From contig NZ_JABGCB010000019.1 of assembly GCF_013149295.1 (NCBI RefSeq), forward strand, positions 1-64,000: a stretch of 64,000 nucleotides of DNA, in the 5' to 3' direction. The translations under genes and the position numbers were made by a program. The first letter of the stretch is position 1; each line of letters begins with the position of its first letter. Below the pieces are notes generated by a model. That model saw nothing but the letters and a program-made list of their open reading frames with translations. It made no database searches and was not told the DNA's origin. This DNA comes from Novosphingobium sp. SG751A (GTDB taxonomy: Bacteria; Pseudomonadota; Alphaproteobacteria; Sphingomonadales; Sphingomonadaceae). This document shows positions 25,930 to 35,748 of the stretch, one piece after another.

Positions 25930-27000
25930 CTATCCTTTTCTGGCCATCGCGACCGCTGCGGCGCGGGCATAGAGCGTGGGCAGTCCGGCCTCGTCAAGCC
26001 GGGCGAGCGGCCACCATTCGCCCTCGCCCGATGGATTATCACCGCCCTGTGACACCATCACGGCCAGATCGAGCGCGACATGGGTAAAGACATGGGCCAC
26101 CCTGCCCGCCTCCTGCCAGCCGCCATCGAGCGGTGGATTGCCCGACCCGTCGCGCCTTGCATTCCAGCCATCGTCGGGCAGTGCACGCATCCCCCCAAGC
26201 ATCCCGCTGGCCGGACGGCGGATCAGCCAAACCGCGCCGTCACGCTCGATCCACCATGCATGGCCGATGCGCTGCGCCTTGGCTTTCTTGGGCGGTTTGA
26301 CCGGCAACTGCTCGGCCCGTGCCTGCCCCCGGCAATCGCTGCGCAAGGGACAAATCAGACATTGCGGTGCGCGGACGCTGCAAATCCCCGCGCCCAGATC
26401 CATCATCGCCTGGGCAAAATCGCCGCTGCGCGCGTCGGGAGTGATAGCATCGGCAGCCTCGCGGATGGCGGCGCGCGCAGCGGGTAAAGGCTCGTCAATG
26501 TCAAACAGGCGGGCCACCACCCGCTCGACATTGGCATCGACCACCACGGCGCGCTGGCCAAAGGCAATCGCCGCGACCGCCGCCGCCGTATAGGCCCCCA
26601 GCCCCGGCAAGGCGCGCAGGCCCGCCTCATCCTCTGGAAATGCGCCAAGATCGGCCACGACCCGCGCGCATTCAACCAGCCGCCGCGCCCTTGAATAATA
26701 GCCAAGCCCCGCCCATGCCGCCATCACCTCTTCCTCGGGCGCCGCGGCCAGCGCGGCCACATCGCTCCAACGCGTGGTAAAACGCTCGAAATAGGGGATA
26801 ACCGCGGCCACCGTGGTCTGTTGCAGCATCACCTCGGACAGCCACACACGATAGGGATCGGCCCGGTTGGCGCCGGGCGGCGCACGCCAAGGCAAGGCCC
26901 GCGCATGCGCATCATACCAGCCCAGCAGTGCGGGCGCGATTGATCCTGCGCGCGGGATATCGACTTTACCGCATTTCGCGCTCTGGCCTCTGGCATCCAT
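25930..27000 (-). CDS. mutY: A/G-specific adenine glycosylase
   Basis: The 356-residue protein removes adenine mispaired with 8-oxoguanine. It has the helix-hairpin-helix region LPGLGAYTAAAVAAIAFG with catalytic Asp in VVVDANVERV. The iron-sulfur cluster pattern C-X6-C-X2-C-X5-C is seen in CSVRAPQCLICPLRSDC, and a Nudix-like C-terminal domain recognises 8-oxoG. I chose the ATG at 27000; a longer frame to 27066 would overlap the divergent DUF721 gene. It leads the run with nudC, so both nucleotide-sanitising genes may be co-expressed. Confidence 0.94.
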   Translation of the reverse strand: MDARGQSAKCGKVDIPRAGSIAPALLGWYDAHARALPWRAPPGANRADPYRVWLSEVMLQQTTVAAVIPYFERFTTRWSDVAALAAAPEEEVMAAWAGLGYYSRARRLVECARVVADLGAFPEDEAGLRALPGLGAYTAAAVAAIAFGQRAVVVDANVERVVARLFDIDEPLPAARAAIREAADAITPDARSGDFAQAMMDLGAGICSVRAPQCLICPLRSDCRGQARAEQLPVKPPKKAKAQRIGHAWWIERDGAVWLIRRPASGMLGGMRALPDDGWNARRDGSGNPPLDGGWQEAGRVAHVFTHVALDLAVMVSQGGDNPSGEGEWWPLARLDEAGLPTLYARAAAVAMARKG

Positions 27001-27028
27001 GGGGCGGCTATGGCATGGCTGGGCTGGT

Positions 27029-27610
27029 ATGGAAAGGGATAGGCCAAATACACCGAAGGGCAGCAAAGCCCCTGTTTCGACGCGCGATGATAAACCGCGC
27101 GCGGCAAAGTCGCGCGTGGGCCAGCCCTATGAGCGCCCGCGCGGCGGACAGGCACGCCCGATTGCCGAACTGATGCCCGATATTGGCCGCACCGCCTTTC
27201 GCCGCTTCGGTTTTGTGCAATCCAGCGTCGTGACGCGCTGGCCCGAAATCGTCGGCCCAATCCACGCCAATGTCTGCATGCCCGAAGCGATCCGGTTTCC
27301 CCCCGGCGAAAAGAGCGACGGCATATTGCAACTGGTGGTTTTGCCCGCCCATGCGCCGATCATCACCCATGTGATCCCCGAAATCATCGAGCGGGTGAAC
27401 CGCTTCTTTGGCTATCAGGCCGTGTCCAAGGTCAAGATGCGGCAAGGCGAGGTGATCGCCCGCCCCAAGAGCCCGGCCCGCGCCGCGCCGCCCAGCCTGA
27501 AACCGATCCCGATCGAGCTGGGCGATTCGCTGCGCGATATTGGCGATCCTGAATTGAAGGCGGTTCTTGAATCGCTTGCCCGCAGCATCGCCCGTGAGGA
27601 CGAAGCGTGA
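27029..27610 (+). CDS. DUF721 (DciA-like) family protein
   Basis: The 193-residue protein has a disordered, basic N-terminus and a DUF721 domain (about 45-125: IGRTAFRRFGFVQSSVVTRWPEIVG is its start). DciA proteins of this family load the replicative helicase DnaB in most bacteria; that role is a family-based inference. The C-terminal region is specific to this group. The start is 28 bases from the divergent mutY start. The stop overlaps a GTG that opens the frame of the next gene. Confidence 0.78.
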   Translation: MERDRPNTPKGSKAPVSTRDDKPRAAKSRVGQPYERPRGGQARPIAELMPDIGRTAFRRFGFVQSSVVTRWPEIVGPIHANVCMPEAIRFPPGEKSDGILQLVVLPAHAPIITHVIPEIIERVNRFFGYQAVSKVKMRQGEVIARPKSPARAAPPSLKPIPIELGDSLRDIGDPELKAVLESLARSIAREDEA

Positions 27611-27639
27611 CGAATTCTGTTTTCAGCAAAGGACTCTGG

Positions 27640-28347
27640 ATGCTTCTTCCATTCCGCATGATGGCCGCTGTTGCTCTGACGCTTGGGCTGAGCGCCGCGC
27701 CGGTGCAGGCCGCAACCGCAAAACCGACCGCGGCCGGCGGCGCATGGGGCGCCAAGGTGGCCATCAGCCCGGTGGGCGGGCATATTCAGGGCAATCCGGC
27801 CGCAGCCCACAAGCTGATCGAATATATGAGCTATACCTGCTCGCATTGCGCCCATTTCGAGGCGGAAACGGCGCTGCCGCTGCGCATGGGGCCGGTGGGC
27901 GGCGGGCAATTGTCGTTCGAGGTGCGCCATCTGGTGCGCGATCCGCTCGACATCACCATCGCCATGCTGACCAATTGCGTGCCGCCGGTCAAATTCTTCC
28001 CGCTGCACCACAAATTTCTGGCCGAACAGGACAAGTGGATCGCCACCGCGCAAAAGCTGACCGAGGCGCAGACCAAGCGCTGGAACGAAGGCCAGATGCC
28101 CGAGCGGATGCGCGCCATCGCCTCGGACCTGAAATTCTATGACATCGCCGCCGGCGCGGGCCTGAGCCATGCGCAGGCCGACGCCTGTTTCGCCAATGAG
28201 GCCACCTTGCGCCGGGTCATCGCCCAGACCAAGGAAGCGCAGGAACTGGGCGCCACCGGCACGCCCACCTTCACGCTGGACGGCAAGATGCTCGAAGAAC
28301 ATGACTGGGCCGGATTGCAGCCCAAGCTGGCCGCCGTTCTGAAATAA
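27640..28347 (+). CDS. DsbA/thioredoxin-fold periplasmic protein (first of pair)
   Basis: The 235-residue protein has a signal peptide (MLLPFRMMAAVALTLGLSAA, cleavage near VQA) and a DsbA fold with active site CSHC (in SYTCSHCAHFE). A cis-proline segment, TGTPTF, lies near the end. I chose ATG 27640 because AAAGGA lies six bases upstream; a GTG at 27607 overlapping the DUF721 stop is the alternative. It probably acts on disulfides in the periplasm. It differs from DsbA of E. coli (CPHC), so the redox potential may differ. Confidence 0.85.
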   Translation: MLLPFRMMAAVALTLGLSAAPVQAATAKPTAAGGAWGAKVAISPVGGHIQGNPAAAHKLIEYMSYTCSHCAHFEAETALPLRMGPVGGGQLSFEVRHLVRDPLDITIAMLTNCVPPVKFFPLHHKFLAEQDKWIATAQKLTEAQTKRWNEGQMPERMRAIASDLKFYDIAAGAGLSHAQADACFANEATLRRVIAQTKEAQELGATGTPTFTLDGKMLEEHDWAGLQPKLAAVLK

Positions 28348-28383
28348 ACCCGTTTCATTCTTTGCCCAAGGATAGGTCGCAAG

Positions 28384-29133
28384 ATGATGTTTGCCTCGCT
28401 TTCTTCCCGTACTCTGGCCCTTCTGGCCGTGGCTCCGCTGGCGCTGGCCGGTTGCAACAAGTCGGACAATGGCGCAGCCAACGCGCCCGCCGGCAGCGTG
28501 ACCGCCGTGGCCCCGCCTGCGGGCAAGGCATGGGCCGAAACCTTTGCCAAGACCGAGGATGGCGACGGCATCATCGTGGGCAACCCCAAGGCGGCGGTCA
28601 AGATGGTCGAATATGGCTCGCTCTCCTGCCCCCACTGCGCGAAACTGGCGCAGGACGGGATGAGCGCCTTGACCGGCAATTACATCGCCAGCGGCAAGGT
28701 CAGCCTTGAATTCCGCAGCTTCGCCATCCACCCGCAGGATATTCCGCTGACGGTTCTGGCGCGCTGCGGCGGGGATGACGCCTATTTCGGCCTGATCGAG
28801 CAGGTTTACACCAATTTCGACGCGATGAATTCGCAGACCAAGGAGCAGTACGATCAGGCCTCGGCCGCGATGAAGCTGCCCGCCGCGCAGCGCTATCCGG
28901 CCATTGCCGACGCGCTGGGCTATACCGCCTTCTTCTCGGCCCGCGGCCTGCCCGAAGCGCAGCAGCGCCAGTGCCTTACCGACCTGCCCCGCGCCGAGGC
29001 CGTGGCCAAGGCCTCCGAAGCGATCAGCGCCAAGGGCATCAATTCGACCCCGACCGTCTTCATCAACGGCAACAAGGTCGAAGGCGCCGAATGGAAGAAT
29101 GTCGAAGCAGCACTTAAGGCTGCGGGCGCCTGA
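28384..29133 (+). CDS. DsbA-family lipoprotein (second of pair)
   Basis: The 249-residue protein has a lipoprotein signal with lipobox LAGC (in LALAGCNKSDNG) and a DsbA fold with CPHC in SLSCPHCAKLAQ. A STPTVFINGN segment carries the cis-proline. It should be an oxidant or isomerase tethered to a membrane. It is related to the gene just upstream, from which it is 36 bases away, and smc starts nine bases after its stop. The two probably arose by duplication. Confidence 0.87.
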   Translation: MMFASLSSRTLALLAVAPLALAGCNKSDNGAANAPAGSVTAVAPPAGKAWAETFAKTEDGDGIIVGNPKAAVKMVEYGSLSCPHCAKLAQDGMSALTGNYIASGKVSLEFRSFAIHPQDIPLTVLARCGGDDAYFGLIEQVYTNFDAMNSQTKEQYDQASAAMKLPAAQRYPAIADALGYTAFFSARGLPEAQQRQCLTDLPRAEAVAKASEAISAKGINSTPTVFINGNKVEGAEWKNVEAALKAAGA

Positions 29134-29142
29134 TAGGCTTTC

Positions 29143-32100
29143 ATGCGTTTTCGACGGCTCAAACTCTCAGGCTTCAAGAGCTTTGTTGAGCCCGCCGAAC
29201 TGCGCATAGAGCCGGGGCTGACCGGGGTGGTCGGCCCCAACGGCTGCGGCAAATCCAATCTGCTCGAGGCCATTCGCTGGGTGATGGGCGAGAGCAGCCC
29301 CAAATCCTTGCGCGGCGGGGGGATGGAGGATGTGATCTTTGCGGGCACGGCCACCCGCCCACCGCGCGATTTTGCCGAGGTCGTGCTTTCCGCCCATGAC
29401 AGCGCGGGCGAGGAACTGGAGGTCGTGCGCCGGATCGAGCGCGGCGCGGGATCGGCCTACCGCATCAACGGTCGCGATGCGCGGCAAAAGGATGTGGCGC
29501 TGGTCTTTGCCGATGCGGCGACCGGCGCGCATTCGCCTGCGCTGGTCAGTCAGGGCCGGATCGCCGCCGTCATCAATGCCCGCCCCGCCGAGCGCCGCGC
29601 CATGCTGGAAGAAGCGGCGGGAATCGCGGGCCTGCACGTTCGCCGCCGCGATGCCGAACAGAAATTACGCGCGACTGAGGCCAATCTGTCGCGCCTCGAA
29701 GATCTGATGGCGGGGCTGGAGAGCCGGATCGCCGGATTGCGGCGTCAGGCGCGAACGGCAGAGCGTTATCGCCACCTGTCCGAACAGATCCGCGTAGCCG
29801 AGGCGCGTGTCTTGTTCGCCCGCTGGCGCGAGGCGGCGCAGGCGGCCGATCACGCCAGGGCCGAAGCGGTACAAGCCGAGGAGCGCGCCACCGCCGCGCA
29901 GGCCCGCGCAGATGCCGCCCAAACCGCACAGGCCCAAACCGCCCAAGCCGCCATCGCCACGCGCGAGGCGCTGAGCATCGCGCGGGAAGCGGCCAGCACC
30001 AATACCCACCGCCTCGCCACATTGAACAGCCAGTGGGAGGCGGCGCAGGCGAAACTCGCCGACCTCGACCGACAGCAGGCGCGGCTGGAGGCCGACCGCA
30101 ACGAGGCGGATCGGCTGACGCGCGATGCCGCGCAGGCCTTGCAACGGCTGCAACTCGAACTGGACGAAGCGCGCGCGCGACTGGCGCAGGCCGAGGCCGA
30201 GCGCCCCGCCATGGCGCAGGCCTTGCAGGAGGCCGACAGCAACGCCCGCGCTGCCGAAATCGCCTATGCGCAGGCCAATGCCGAGCAGGCCCGCGTCGAG
30301 GCCGAATGGCGCGTGGCCGAGGCCGAGATAGCGCAGACCCAAAGCCGATGCGCGCGCACCGAGGCCGATCTGGCCCGCAATGGCGAGGCGCTGGCCGCGC
30401 TCGACCGGGCAGGCGATCCGCTGGCCGATCTGGCCGGCGCCACCGCGCGCCGCGACGAAGCGGGGGCAAGGCTGGCGCAGGCGCGGGAGAAATTAAATGC
30501 CTCGCAGGAGCGGCGCGCCGCCTTGCTGGGGCAACGCGATGCCGCCGCCAGCGCGCTATCGGCGGCCCGCGCCGATCTGGCCGGAGTGGAGCGCGAATTT
30601 CAGGCCTTGCAGCGCGACCGCGAGACCCGCGCCAAGGCGCAAAAGAATGCCGCCGGACGCCGCCTTGCGCTTGACCATGTACGCGCCGCGCCGGGCTATG
30701 AGCGCGCGCTGGCCGCCGTACTGGGCCGCGATGCCAAAGCGCCTTTGGGCGAGGCCGGGGCCGAGGGGCGTTTCTGGACCGGGGCCGCGCCGCCTGTGCC
30801 GGTGGCGCAGAGTCTGGCCGCGCATGTGCCGGCTTGCCCGGCCGAACTGGCGGCGCGACTGGCGCTGGTGTGGGTGGATGAGGCCGATGACGGGCGCCCA
30901 TTGAAGCCCGGCGAATGGCTGGTGACGCGGGCGGGGCATGTCCGGCGCTGGGATGGCTTTGTGGCGCGGGGCGAAGGCGCAGCGGAGGCGGCTCGGATGG
31001 AGGCGGACAACCGTTTCCTCGCGCTGGAGGCACAGATTTCCCCATTGCGCGAAGCGCTGGCGCAGGCGGAGGCCGAGGCAGACGCGGTGGCCGTGGCGCT
31101 GGCGCTGGCGCAGCATGAGACCGCCGGGTTTGAGCGCGATGTGGCCGCCGCCGCCGATGCCGAGCGCGCCGCCCTGCGCGCGATGGACGCCGCCGAGGCC
31201 GCCCGCGACCGCGCCGCCGCCCGCCGCGCCGAATTGCGGGCTGCCGCATTCGACCTGACCCAGCAGCGCGATGCGGCAAGGGCCGAGCAGGAGGCCGCTC
31301 TGAAGCGCCGCTCTGCCCTGCCCGCGCCTGATACGGGGCGGGCGATTCTGGAGACGGCGCGTTTGCGGCATGAGGCGGCGCGCAGTAACCACCAATCCGC
31401 CACCGCCCTGCTGGCCACGCAGGACCAGAATATGGCCGTGGCCCGCGAGAGGGTCCATGCGCAATCAGGCGAGATCCGCAACTGGCAGAACCGCGCCAGC
31501 GATGCAGCCAAGAGGCTGGCTCAGATGGCGGGGCGGATCGAGGAAATCGCGCAGGACCGCGCCGTCCATGCCGCCCGCCCGCCCGCGATCCAGGCCGAAA
31601 TGGATGGGGTGGAGCAGGAGCAGCAGGCGCTAAGCCAGACCCACGCGCAGGCCGAAAGCGCGATGGCGCAGGCTGGGCACGAGGCCACCGAGGCCGAACG
31701 CGAATTGACGGGCGCGCAGGAAACGCTGCTGGCTGCCCGTGAAGCGCGTGCGGGGGCGCTGGCGCGGTTGGAGAATGAAAACGCACGCCGCGCCGAATTC
31801 AACCGCGCCTCGGGCGAGCGTTTTCAATGCCCGCCCCCGCTCCTGCCCCCGCGCTTTGGCTTTGCCGAGGCCGAGGTGGGCACGGCCGGCGAAGAGAGCC
31901 GCGCCATGGACCGATGGGCAGCGGATCGCGAGCGACTGGGCCCGGTCAATCTGATCGCCGCGCAGGAACTGGCCGCCGCCGAGGAGCGGGCGGGCGAATC
32001 GATCCGCGAAAGGGCCGAACTGGCCGAAGCGGTCAACCGGCTGCGCGGGTCGATCGGCAATCTGAACCGCGAGGGGCGCGAGAGGCTGCGCGCGGCGTTT

Positions 32101-32580
32101 GAGGCGGTCGATGGTCATTTCCGCCGATTGTTCGCCACACTGTTTCAGGGCGGACCGAATGACAGTGGGATGGCGCATCTGGCGCTGGTCGATTCGGACG
32201 ATCCGCTGGAGGCTGGCCTTGAGATCTTCGCCCAGCCGCCGGGCAAGCGCCTGCAATCCCTGACTTTGCTGTCAGGCGGCGAACAGGCGTTGACGGCGGT
32301 GGCGCTGATCTTTGCGCTGTTCCTGACCAATCCCTCGCCGATCTGCGTGCTGGACGAGGTGGATGCGCCGCTCGACGATGCCAATATCGAGCGCTTCTGC
32401 GACCTGCTGGAGGCGATGACGCGCGAGACGGAGACGCGCTATCTGGTCGTGACCCATAATGCCGTGACGATGAGCAGGATGCACCGCCTGTTCGGCGTGA
32501 CCATGGTGGAGCGCGGCGTATCGCGGCTGGTCAGTGTGGATCTGAGCGCGGCCGAGCAATTGCTGGCCGAGGCGAGTTAA
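29143..32580 (+). CDS. smc: Chromosome segregation protein SMC
   Basis: The 1145-residue ATPase forms the core of the bacterial condensin. Walker A GPNGCGKS is at 31-38. Long Ala/Glu/Arg-rich coiled coils run from about 170 to 500 and 650 to 960, interrupted by a hinge region around 510-620. The ABC signature LSGGEQALTA is near 1042 and Walker B with VLDEVDAPLDD near 1070. The coils produce long antisense frames that are not genes. Partners ScpA and ScpB are not in the window. The stop TAA shares two bases with that of convergent ubiA. Confidence 0.96.
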   Translation: MRFRRLKLSGFKSFVEPAELRIEPGLTGVVGPNGCGKSNLLEAIRWVMGESSPKSLRGGGMEDVIFAGTATRPPRDFAEVVLSAHDSAGEELEVVRRIERGAGSAYRINGRDARQKDVALVFADAATGAHSPALVSQGRIAAVINARPAERRAMLEEAAGIAGLHVRRRDAEQKLRATEANLSRLEDLMAGLESRIAGLRRQARTAERYRHLSEQIRVAEARVLFARWREAAQAADHARAEAVQAEERATAAQARADAAQTAQAQTAQAAIATREALSIAREAASTNTHRLATLNSQWEAAQAKLADLDRQQARLEADRNEADRLTRDAAQALQRLQLELDEARARLAQAEAERPAMAQALQEADSNARAAEIAYAQANAEQARVEAEWRVAEAEIAQTQSRCARTEADLARNGEALAALDRAGDPLADLAGATARRDEAGARLAQAREKLNASQERRAALLGQRDAAASALSAARADLAGVEREFQALQRDRETRAKAQKNAAGRRLALDHVRAAPGYERALAAVLGRDAKAPLGEAGAEGRFWTGAAPPVPVAQSLAAHVPACPAELAARLALVWVDEADDGRPLKPGEWLVTRAGHVRRWDGFVARGEGAAEAARMEADNRFLALEAQISPLREALAQAEAEADAVAVALALAQHETAGFERDVAAAADAERAALRAMDAAEAARDRAAARRAELRAAAFDLTQQRDAARAEQEAALKRRSALPAPDTGRAILETARLRHEAARSNHQSATALLATQDQNMAVARERVHAQSGEIRNWQNRASDAAKRLAQMAGRIEEIAQDRAVHAARPPAIQAEMDGVEQEQQALSQTHAQAESAMAQAGHEATEAERELTGAQETLLAAREARAGALARLENENARRAEFNRASGERFQCPPPLLPPRFGFAEAEVGTAGEESRAMDRWAADRERLGPVNLIAAQELAAAEERAGESIRERAELAEAVNRLRGSIGNLNREGRERLRAAFEAVDGHFRRLFATLFQGGPNDSGMAHLALVDSDDPLEAGLEIFAQPPGKRLQSLTLLSGGEQALTAVALIFALFLTNPSPICVLDEVDAPLDDANIERFCDLLEAMTRETETRYLVVTHNAVTMSRMHRLFGVTMVERGVSRLVSVDLSAAEQLLAEAS

Positions 32581-33488
32581 GCGTTTCCGACCACCAGACA
32601 GGCCAGCGCCATCAGGAACCCGGCAAAGCGGTTCGAGCGAAAGCGGGCCAGCGCATTGTCGCCATCATCCTGTTTCAGCGTCCCCACCTGCCACAGGAAA
32701 TGCAGCCCTACCGGCAAGAGCGCCAGCAAGGCCAGCGCATCGTACCGCACCAGCCACAAGGCCCCCGCCCAGCAGCCCAGCGCCATGGTGTAAAGCGCGC
32801 CGACTCCCGCATGCACATACCGCCCGAACGACAGCGCCGAGGAACCGATGCCCACCAGCGCATCATCATCGCGGTCCTGCAACGCATAAATCGTGTCATA
32901 GGCCATGCACCACGCCCAGCAGCCCGCATAGAGCAGCCCCAGCACGCCCAGCCCGTCAAACCCGCGCATCTCGACCCAGCCGACCGGCGCGCCCCATGTG
33001 AAGACCAGCCCCAGCCACGCCTGCGGCCAGCCGGTGATCCGCTTCATAAAGGGATAGGCCGCCACCAGCGCCAGCGAACCCAACGCCACCAGTTGCGCCT
33101 GCCACCGCAGTTGCAGCAGCACGAGCAGGCCGATCAGGCAAAGGCCGATCAGCCAGATCCATGCAGATTTCTTGCTCACCCGCCCGCTGGCGATGGGGCG
33201 CAGAGCGGTGCGCGCCACGCGGCGGTCGATATCCACATCCACGATGTCATTGTAAACACAGCCCGCCCCGCGCATCACCACGCTGCCCAGCAGGAGCCAG
33301 AGCAGCAGGCCCCAGCGCGCCGCGCCACCCGCCAGCAGCACACCCCACGCGCAGGGCCAGAACAGCAGCCACCAGCCGATGGGCCGATCCAACCGTGCCA
33401 GAGAGGCATAATCGCGCGCCGCAGCGGGCAGCAGCCCCATGATGCCGCGATGCTCGCTGTCGGGTACGATCTGGACGGTTTCGCTCAT
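32577..33488 (-). CDS. ubiA: 4-hydroxybenzoate polyprenyltransferase
   Basis: The 303-residue integral membrane enzyme attaches the polyprenyl tail to 4-hydroxybenzoate in ubiquinone synthesis. Two Asp-rich motifs bind the prenyl diphosphate: NDIVDVDIDRRV (first) and YDTIYALQDRDDD (second). About eight or nine hydrophobic helices are visible. I chose the ATG at 33488 (MSETVQIVPD), eight codons into the longest frame. Confidence 0.94.
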   Translation of the reverse strand: MSETVQIVPDSEHRGIMGLLPAAARDYASLARLDRPIGWWLLFWPCAWGVLLAGGAARWGLLLWLLLGSVVMRGAGCVYNDIVDVDIDRRVARTALRPIASGRVSKKSAWIWLIGLCLIGLLVLLQLRWQAQLVALGSLALVAAYPFMKRITGWPQAWLGLVFTWGAPVGWVEMRGFDGLGVLGLLYAGCWAWCMAYDTIYALQDRDDDALVGIGSSALSFGRYVHAGVGALYTMALGCWAGALWLVRYDALALLALLPVGLHFLWQVGTLKQDDGDNALARFRSNRFAGFLMALACLVVGNA

Positions 33489-33536
33489 GCGCCATGCCAT
33501 AGCGTGGCGCACCGCAATCGGCTAGAGCGCGAGGCT

Positions 33537-34298
33537 ATGAGCGATCATCTTCCTGCCACACCCGCCTGGCCCCCGCGCAGCGCGCCGCGCCTGTTCGTCG
33601 AAACGCCCCTCTCGCAAGGCGCGCAGGTCAGCATTGACGGGCCTCAGGCGCATTATCTGGGCCGCGTCATGCGCGTGGGGCCGGGGGATGCGGTGATCCT
33701 TTGCGATGATCTGTCGGGCGAATGGGCGGCGCGGGCCGTCTCGGTGGGCAAGCGCAATCTGGTGCTGGAATGCGTGGACCTGCTTCGCGGGCGCGAGGCG
33801 GTGCCCGATTTCACGCTTTGCGCGGGGCTGCTCAAAAAGGATCGCTTCGATCTGGTGCTGGAAAAGGCCTGCGAATTGGGGGTGCGCCATATTCAGCCGG
33901 TGCTGACGCGGCGCTGCGTGGCGGATAAATTGAACCTCGAGCGCGCCCGCGCCACGCTGATCGAGGCGGCCGAGCAATGCGCGCGCACCGCCCTGCCCAA
34001 GATTGCGGCGCCGGTGCGATTGGATGCGTTGTTGCGCGAATGGGAGGCGCCGCGCGCCCTGTTCTTTGCCGATGAACAGGGCGGCGCGCCCGCGCTGGCC
34101 ACCTTTGCCGCCCATTCCGGCCCCGCCGCGTTGCTGACCGGGCCGGAGGGGGGCTTTACCGACGAGGAGCGCGCCGCCATCCGCGCCCATTCATCGGCCC
34201 ATGCGATTACCCTGGGGCCGCGTATTTTGCGGGGCGAAACCGCCTGTATCGCGGCCACAGCGCTGTGGATGGGCGGCATGGGTGACTGGGGCGCATAA
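33537..34298 (+). CDS. rsmE: 16S rRNA (uracil(1498)-N(3))-methyltransferase
   Basis: The 253-residue SPOUT methyltransferase methylates U1498 of 16S rRNA. The N-terminal PUA-like domain (QAHYLGRVMRVGPGD) is followed by the knotted SAM-binding domain with LLTGPEGGFTDEE and LGPRILRGETA. The ATG at 33537 is 48 bases from the divergent ubiA start. It lacks a clear ribosome site. Confidence 0.95.
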   Translation: MSDHLPATPAWPPRSAPRLFVETPLSQGAQVSIDGPQAHYLGRVMRVGPGDAVILCDDLSGEWAARAVSVGKRNLVLECVDLLRGREAVPDFTLCAGLLKKDRFDLVLEKACELGVRHIQPVLTRRCVADKLNLERARATLIEAAEQCARTALPKIAAPVRLDALLREWEAPRALFFADEQGGAPALATFAAHSGPAALLTGPEGGFTDEERAAIRAHSSAHAITLGPRILRGETACIAATALWMGGMGDWGA

Positions 34299-34377
34299 TC
34301 AAGATGCCTCTGACATCGTAAGGTGAATAGATTTTCTCGCTAGCGCAAAGTGTTTTGGCCCACTAGGAAGTCGCGCC

Positions 34378-35748
34378 ATGAGCACTCGCGAAGCGACCGA
34401 CCAGCATGATCCCCTGATTTCCGGGCTGGATCAACTTGCCTCTCCGATGCAGGAGGGCGAGAAACCACGCGCCCAATGGCGCATCGGCACCGAGCATGAA
34501 AAGATTGTCTATCGCGGTGCCGACCGCCACGCCCCGGCCTATGATGAGGCGGGCGGCATTCGCGACCTGCTGATGGGGCTCAAGCCCTATGGCTGGAGCG
34601 AGATTATGGAGGGCGACCACGTCATCGCCCTCAAGGGCAGCGATGGCGCGGTCAGCCTTGAACCGGCGGGTCAGATCGAATTGTCGGGCGCGCCGCTCGA
34701 AAATCTGCACGAAACAGATGCTGAAACCCGCCGCCATATCGATCAGGTGAAGGCCGTGGGCGCGGGCAGTGATCTGGGCTTCCTCAGCCTTGGCCTTTAT
34801 CCCGACAAGCGGCGCGACGAATTGCCGATCATGCCCAAGGGCCGCTATGACATTATGCTGCGCCATATGCCGCGCGTGGGGTCGATGGGGCTGGACATGA
34901 TGCTGCGCACCTGCACCATCCAGACCAATCTGGATTACAGCAGCGAAGCCGACATGGTACAGAAGTTCCGCGTTTCGCTGGCGCTGCAACCTCTGGCCAC
35001 CGCGCTTTTCGCCAATTCGCCTTTTCTTGAGGGGCGGCCCAACGGCTACCTTTCCTATCGCAGCCATATCTGGTCGGACACCGATCCGGCGCGTACCGGC
35101 ATGCTGCCCTTCGTGTTCGAGGATGGTTTCGGATACGAGCGTTATGTCGAGTATATGCTTGATGTGCCGATGTATTTCGTGTTCCGCGATGGCAAGTATA
35201 TTGATGCCGCGGGCCAGTCCTTCCGCGACTTCCTGAATGGCCAGCTGCCCGCTCTTCCCGGCGAACGCCCGACGATCGGTGACTGGCAGGATCACCTGTC
35301 CACAGCCTTCCCCGAAGTGCGTTTGAAGAGCTTCCTTGAAATGCGCGGCGCCGATGGCGGGCCGGTTGAACGGATCGTGGCGCTGCCCGCCCTCTGGGTC
35401 GGCCTGCTTTATGATCAGGGCGCGCTCGATGCCGCTTGGGATCTGGTCAAGGGCTGGAGCATGGAGGAACGCGAGATCCTGCGCTCGAGCGTACCCAAGC
35501 TGGCGCTGGATGCACCGATTGCCGGGGGCCGGTTGGGAGATATCGCGGGCGAAGTGCTGGCCATTGCCCGGGCCGGTCTGAAATCACGTGCACGGTTGAA
35601 CGGCGAGGGCGCGGATGAAACCCGCTATCTCGCCCCCCTCGACGAAATCGTGGCCAGCGGCAAGGTCCCTGCTCAGCTTTGGCTGGACCGCTATCATGGC
35701 GAATGGGGCGGCGATCTCAGCCGCGTTTACGACGAAGCCAGCTTCTAA
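34378..35748 (+). CDS. gshA: Glutamate-cysteine ligase
   Basis: The 456-residue enzyme makes gamma-glutamylcysteine, the first step of glutathione synthesis. The protein is of the plant/alphaproteobacterial type, with WRIGTEHEK near 33-41, LKGSDGAVSLEPAGQIELSG, and a PNGYLSYRSHIW region. AGGAAG lies upstream of the ATG. The product would supply glutathione for the fghA pathway at the start of the window. The stop shares two bases with the convergent ICMT-like gene. Confidence 0.93.
   Translation: MSTREATDQHDPLISGLDQLASPMQEGEKPRAQWRIGTEHEKIVYRGADRHAPAYDEAGGIRDLLMGLKPYGWSEIMEGDHVIALKGSDGAVSLEPAGQIELSGAPLENLHETDAETRRHIDQVKAVGAGSDLGFLSLGLYPDKRRDELPIMPKGRYDIMLRHMPRVGSMGLDMMLRTCTIQTNLDYSSEADMVQKFRVSLALQPLATALFANSPFLEGRPNGYLSYRSHIWSDTDPARTGMLPFVFEDGFGYERYVEYMLDVPMYFVFRDGKYIDAAGQSFRDFLNGQLPALPGERPTIGDWQDHLSTAFPEVRLKSFLEMRGADGGPVERIVALPALWVGLLYDQGALDAAWDLVKGWSMEEREILRSSVPKLALDAPIAGGRLGDIAGEVLAIARAGLKSRARLNGEGADETRYLAPLDEIVASGKVPAQLWLDRYHGEWGGDLSRVYDEASF

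Noticed and set aside
29573..31786. A 737-codon minus-strand frame inside smc
   Set aside because: It is a Pro/Arg/Ala-rich shadow of the GC-rich SMC coiled coil. smc itself is complete with both ATPase halves.
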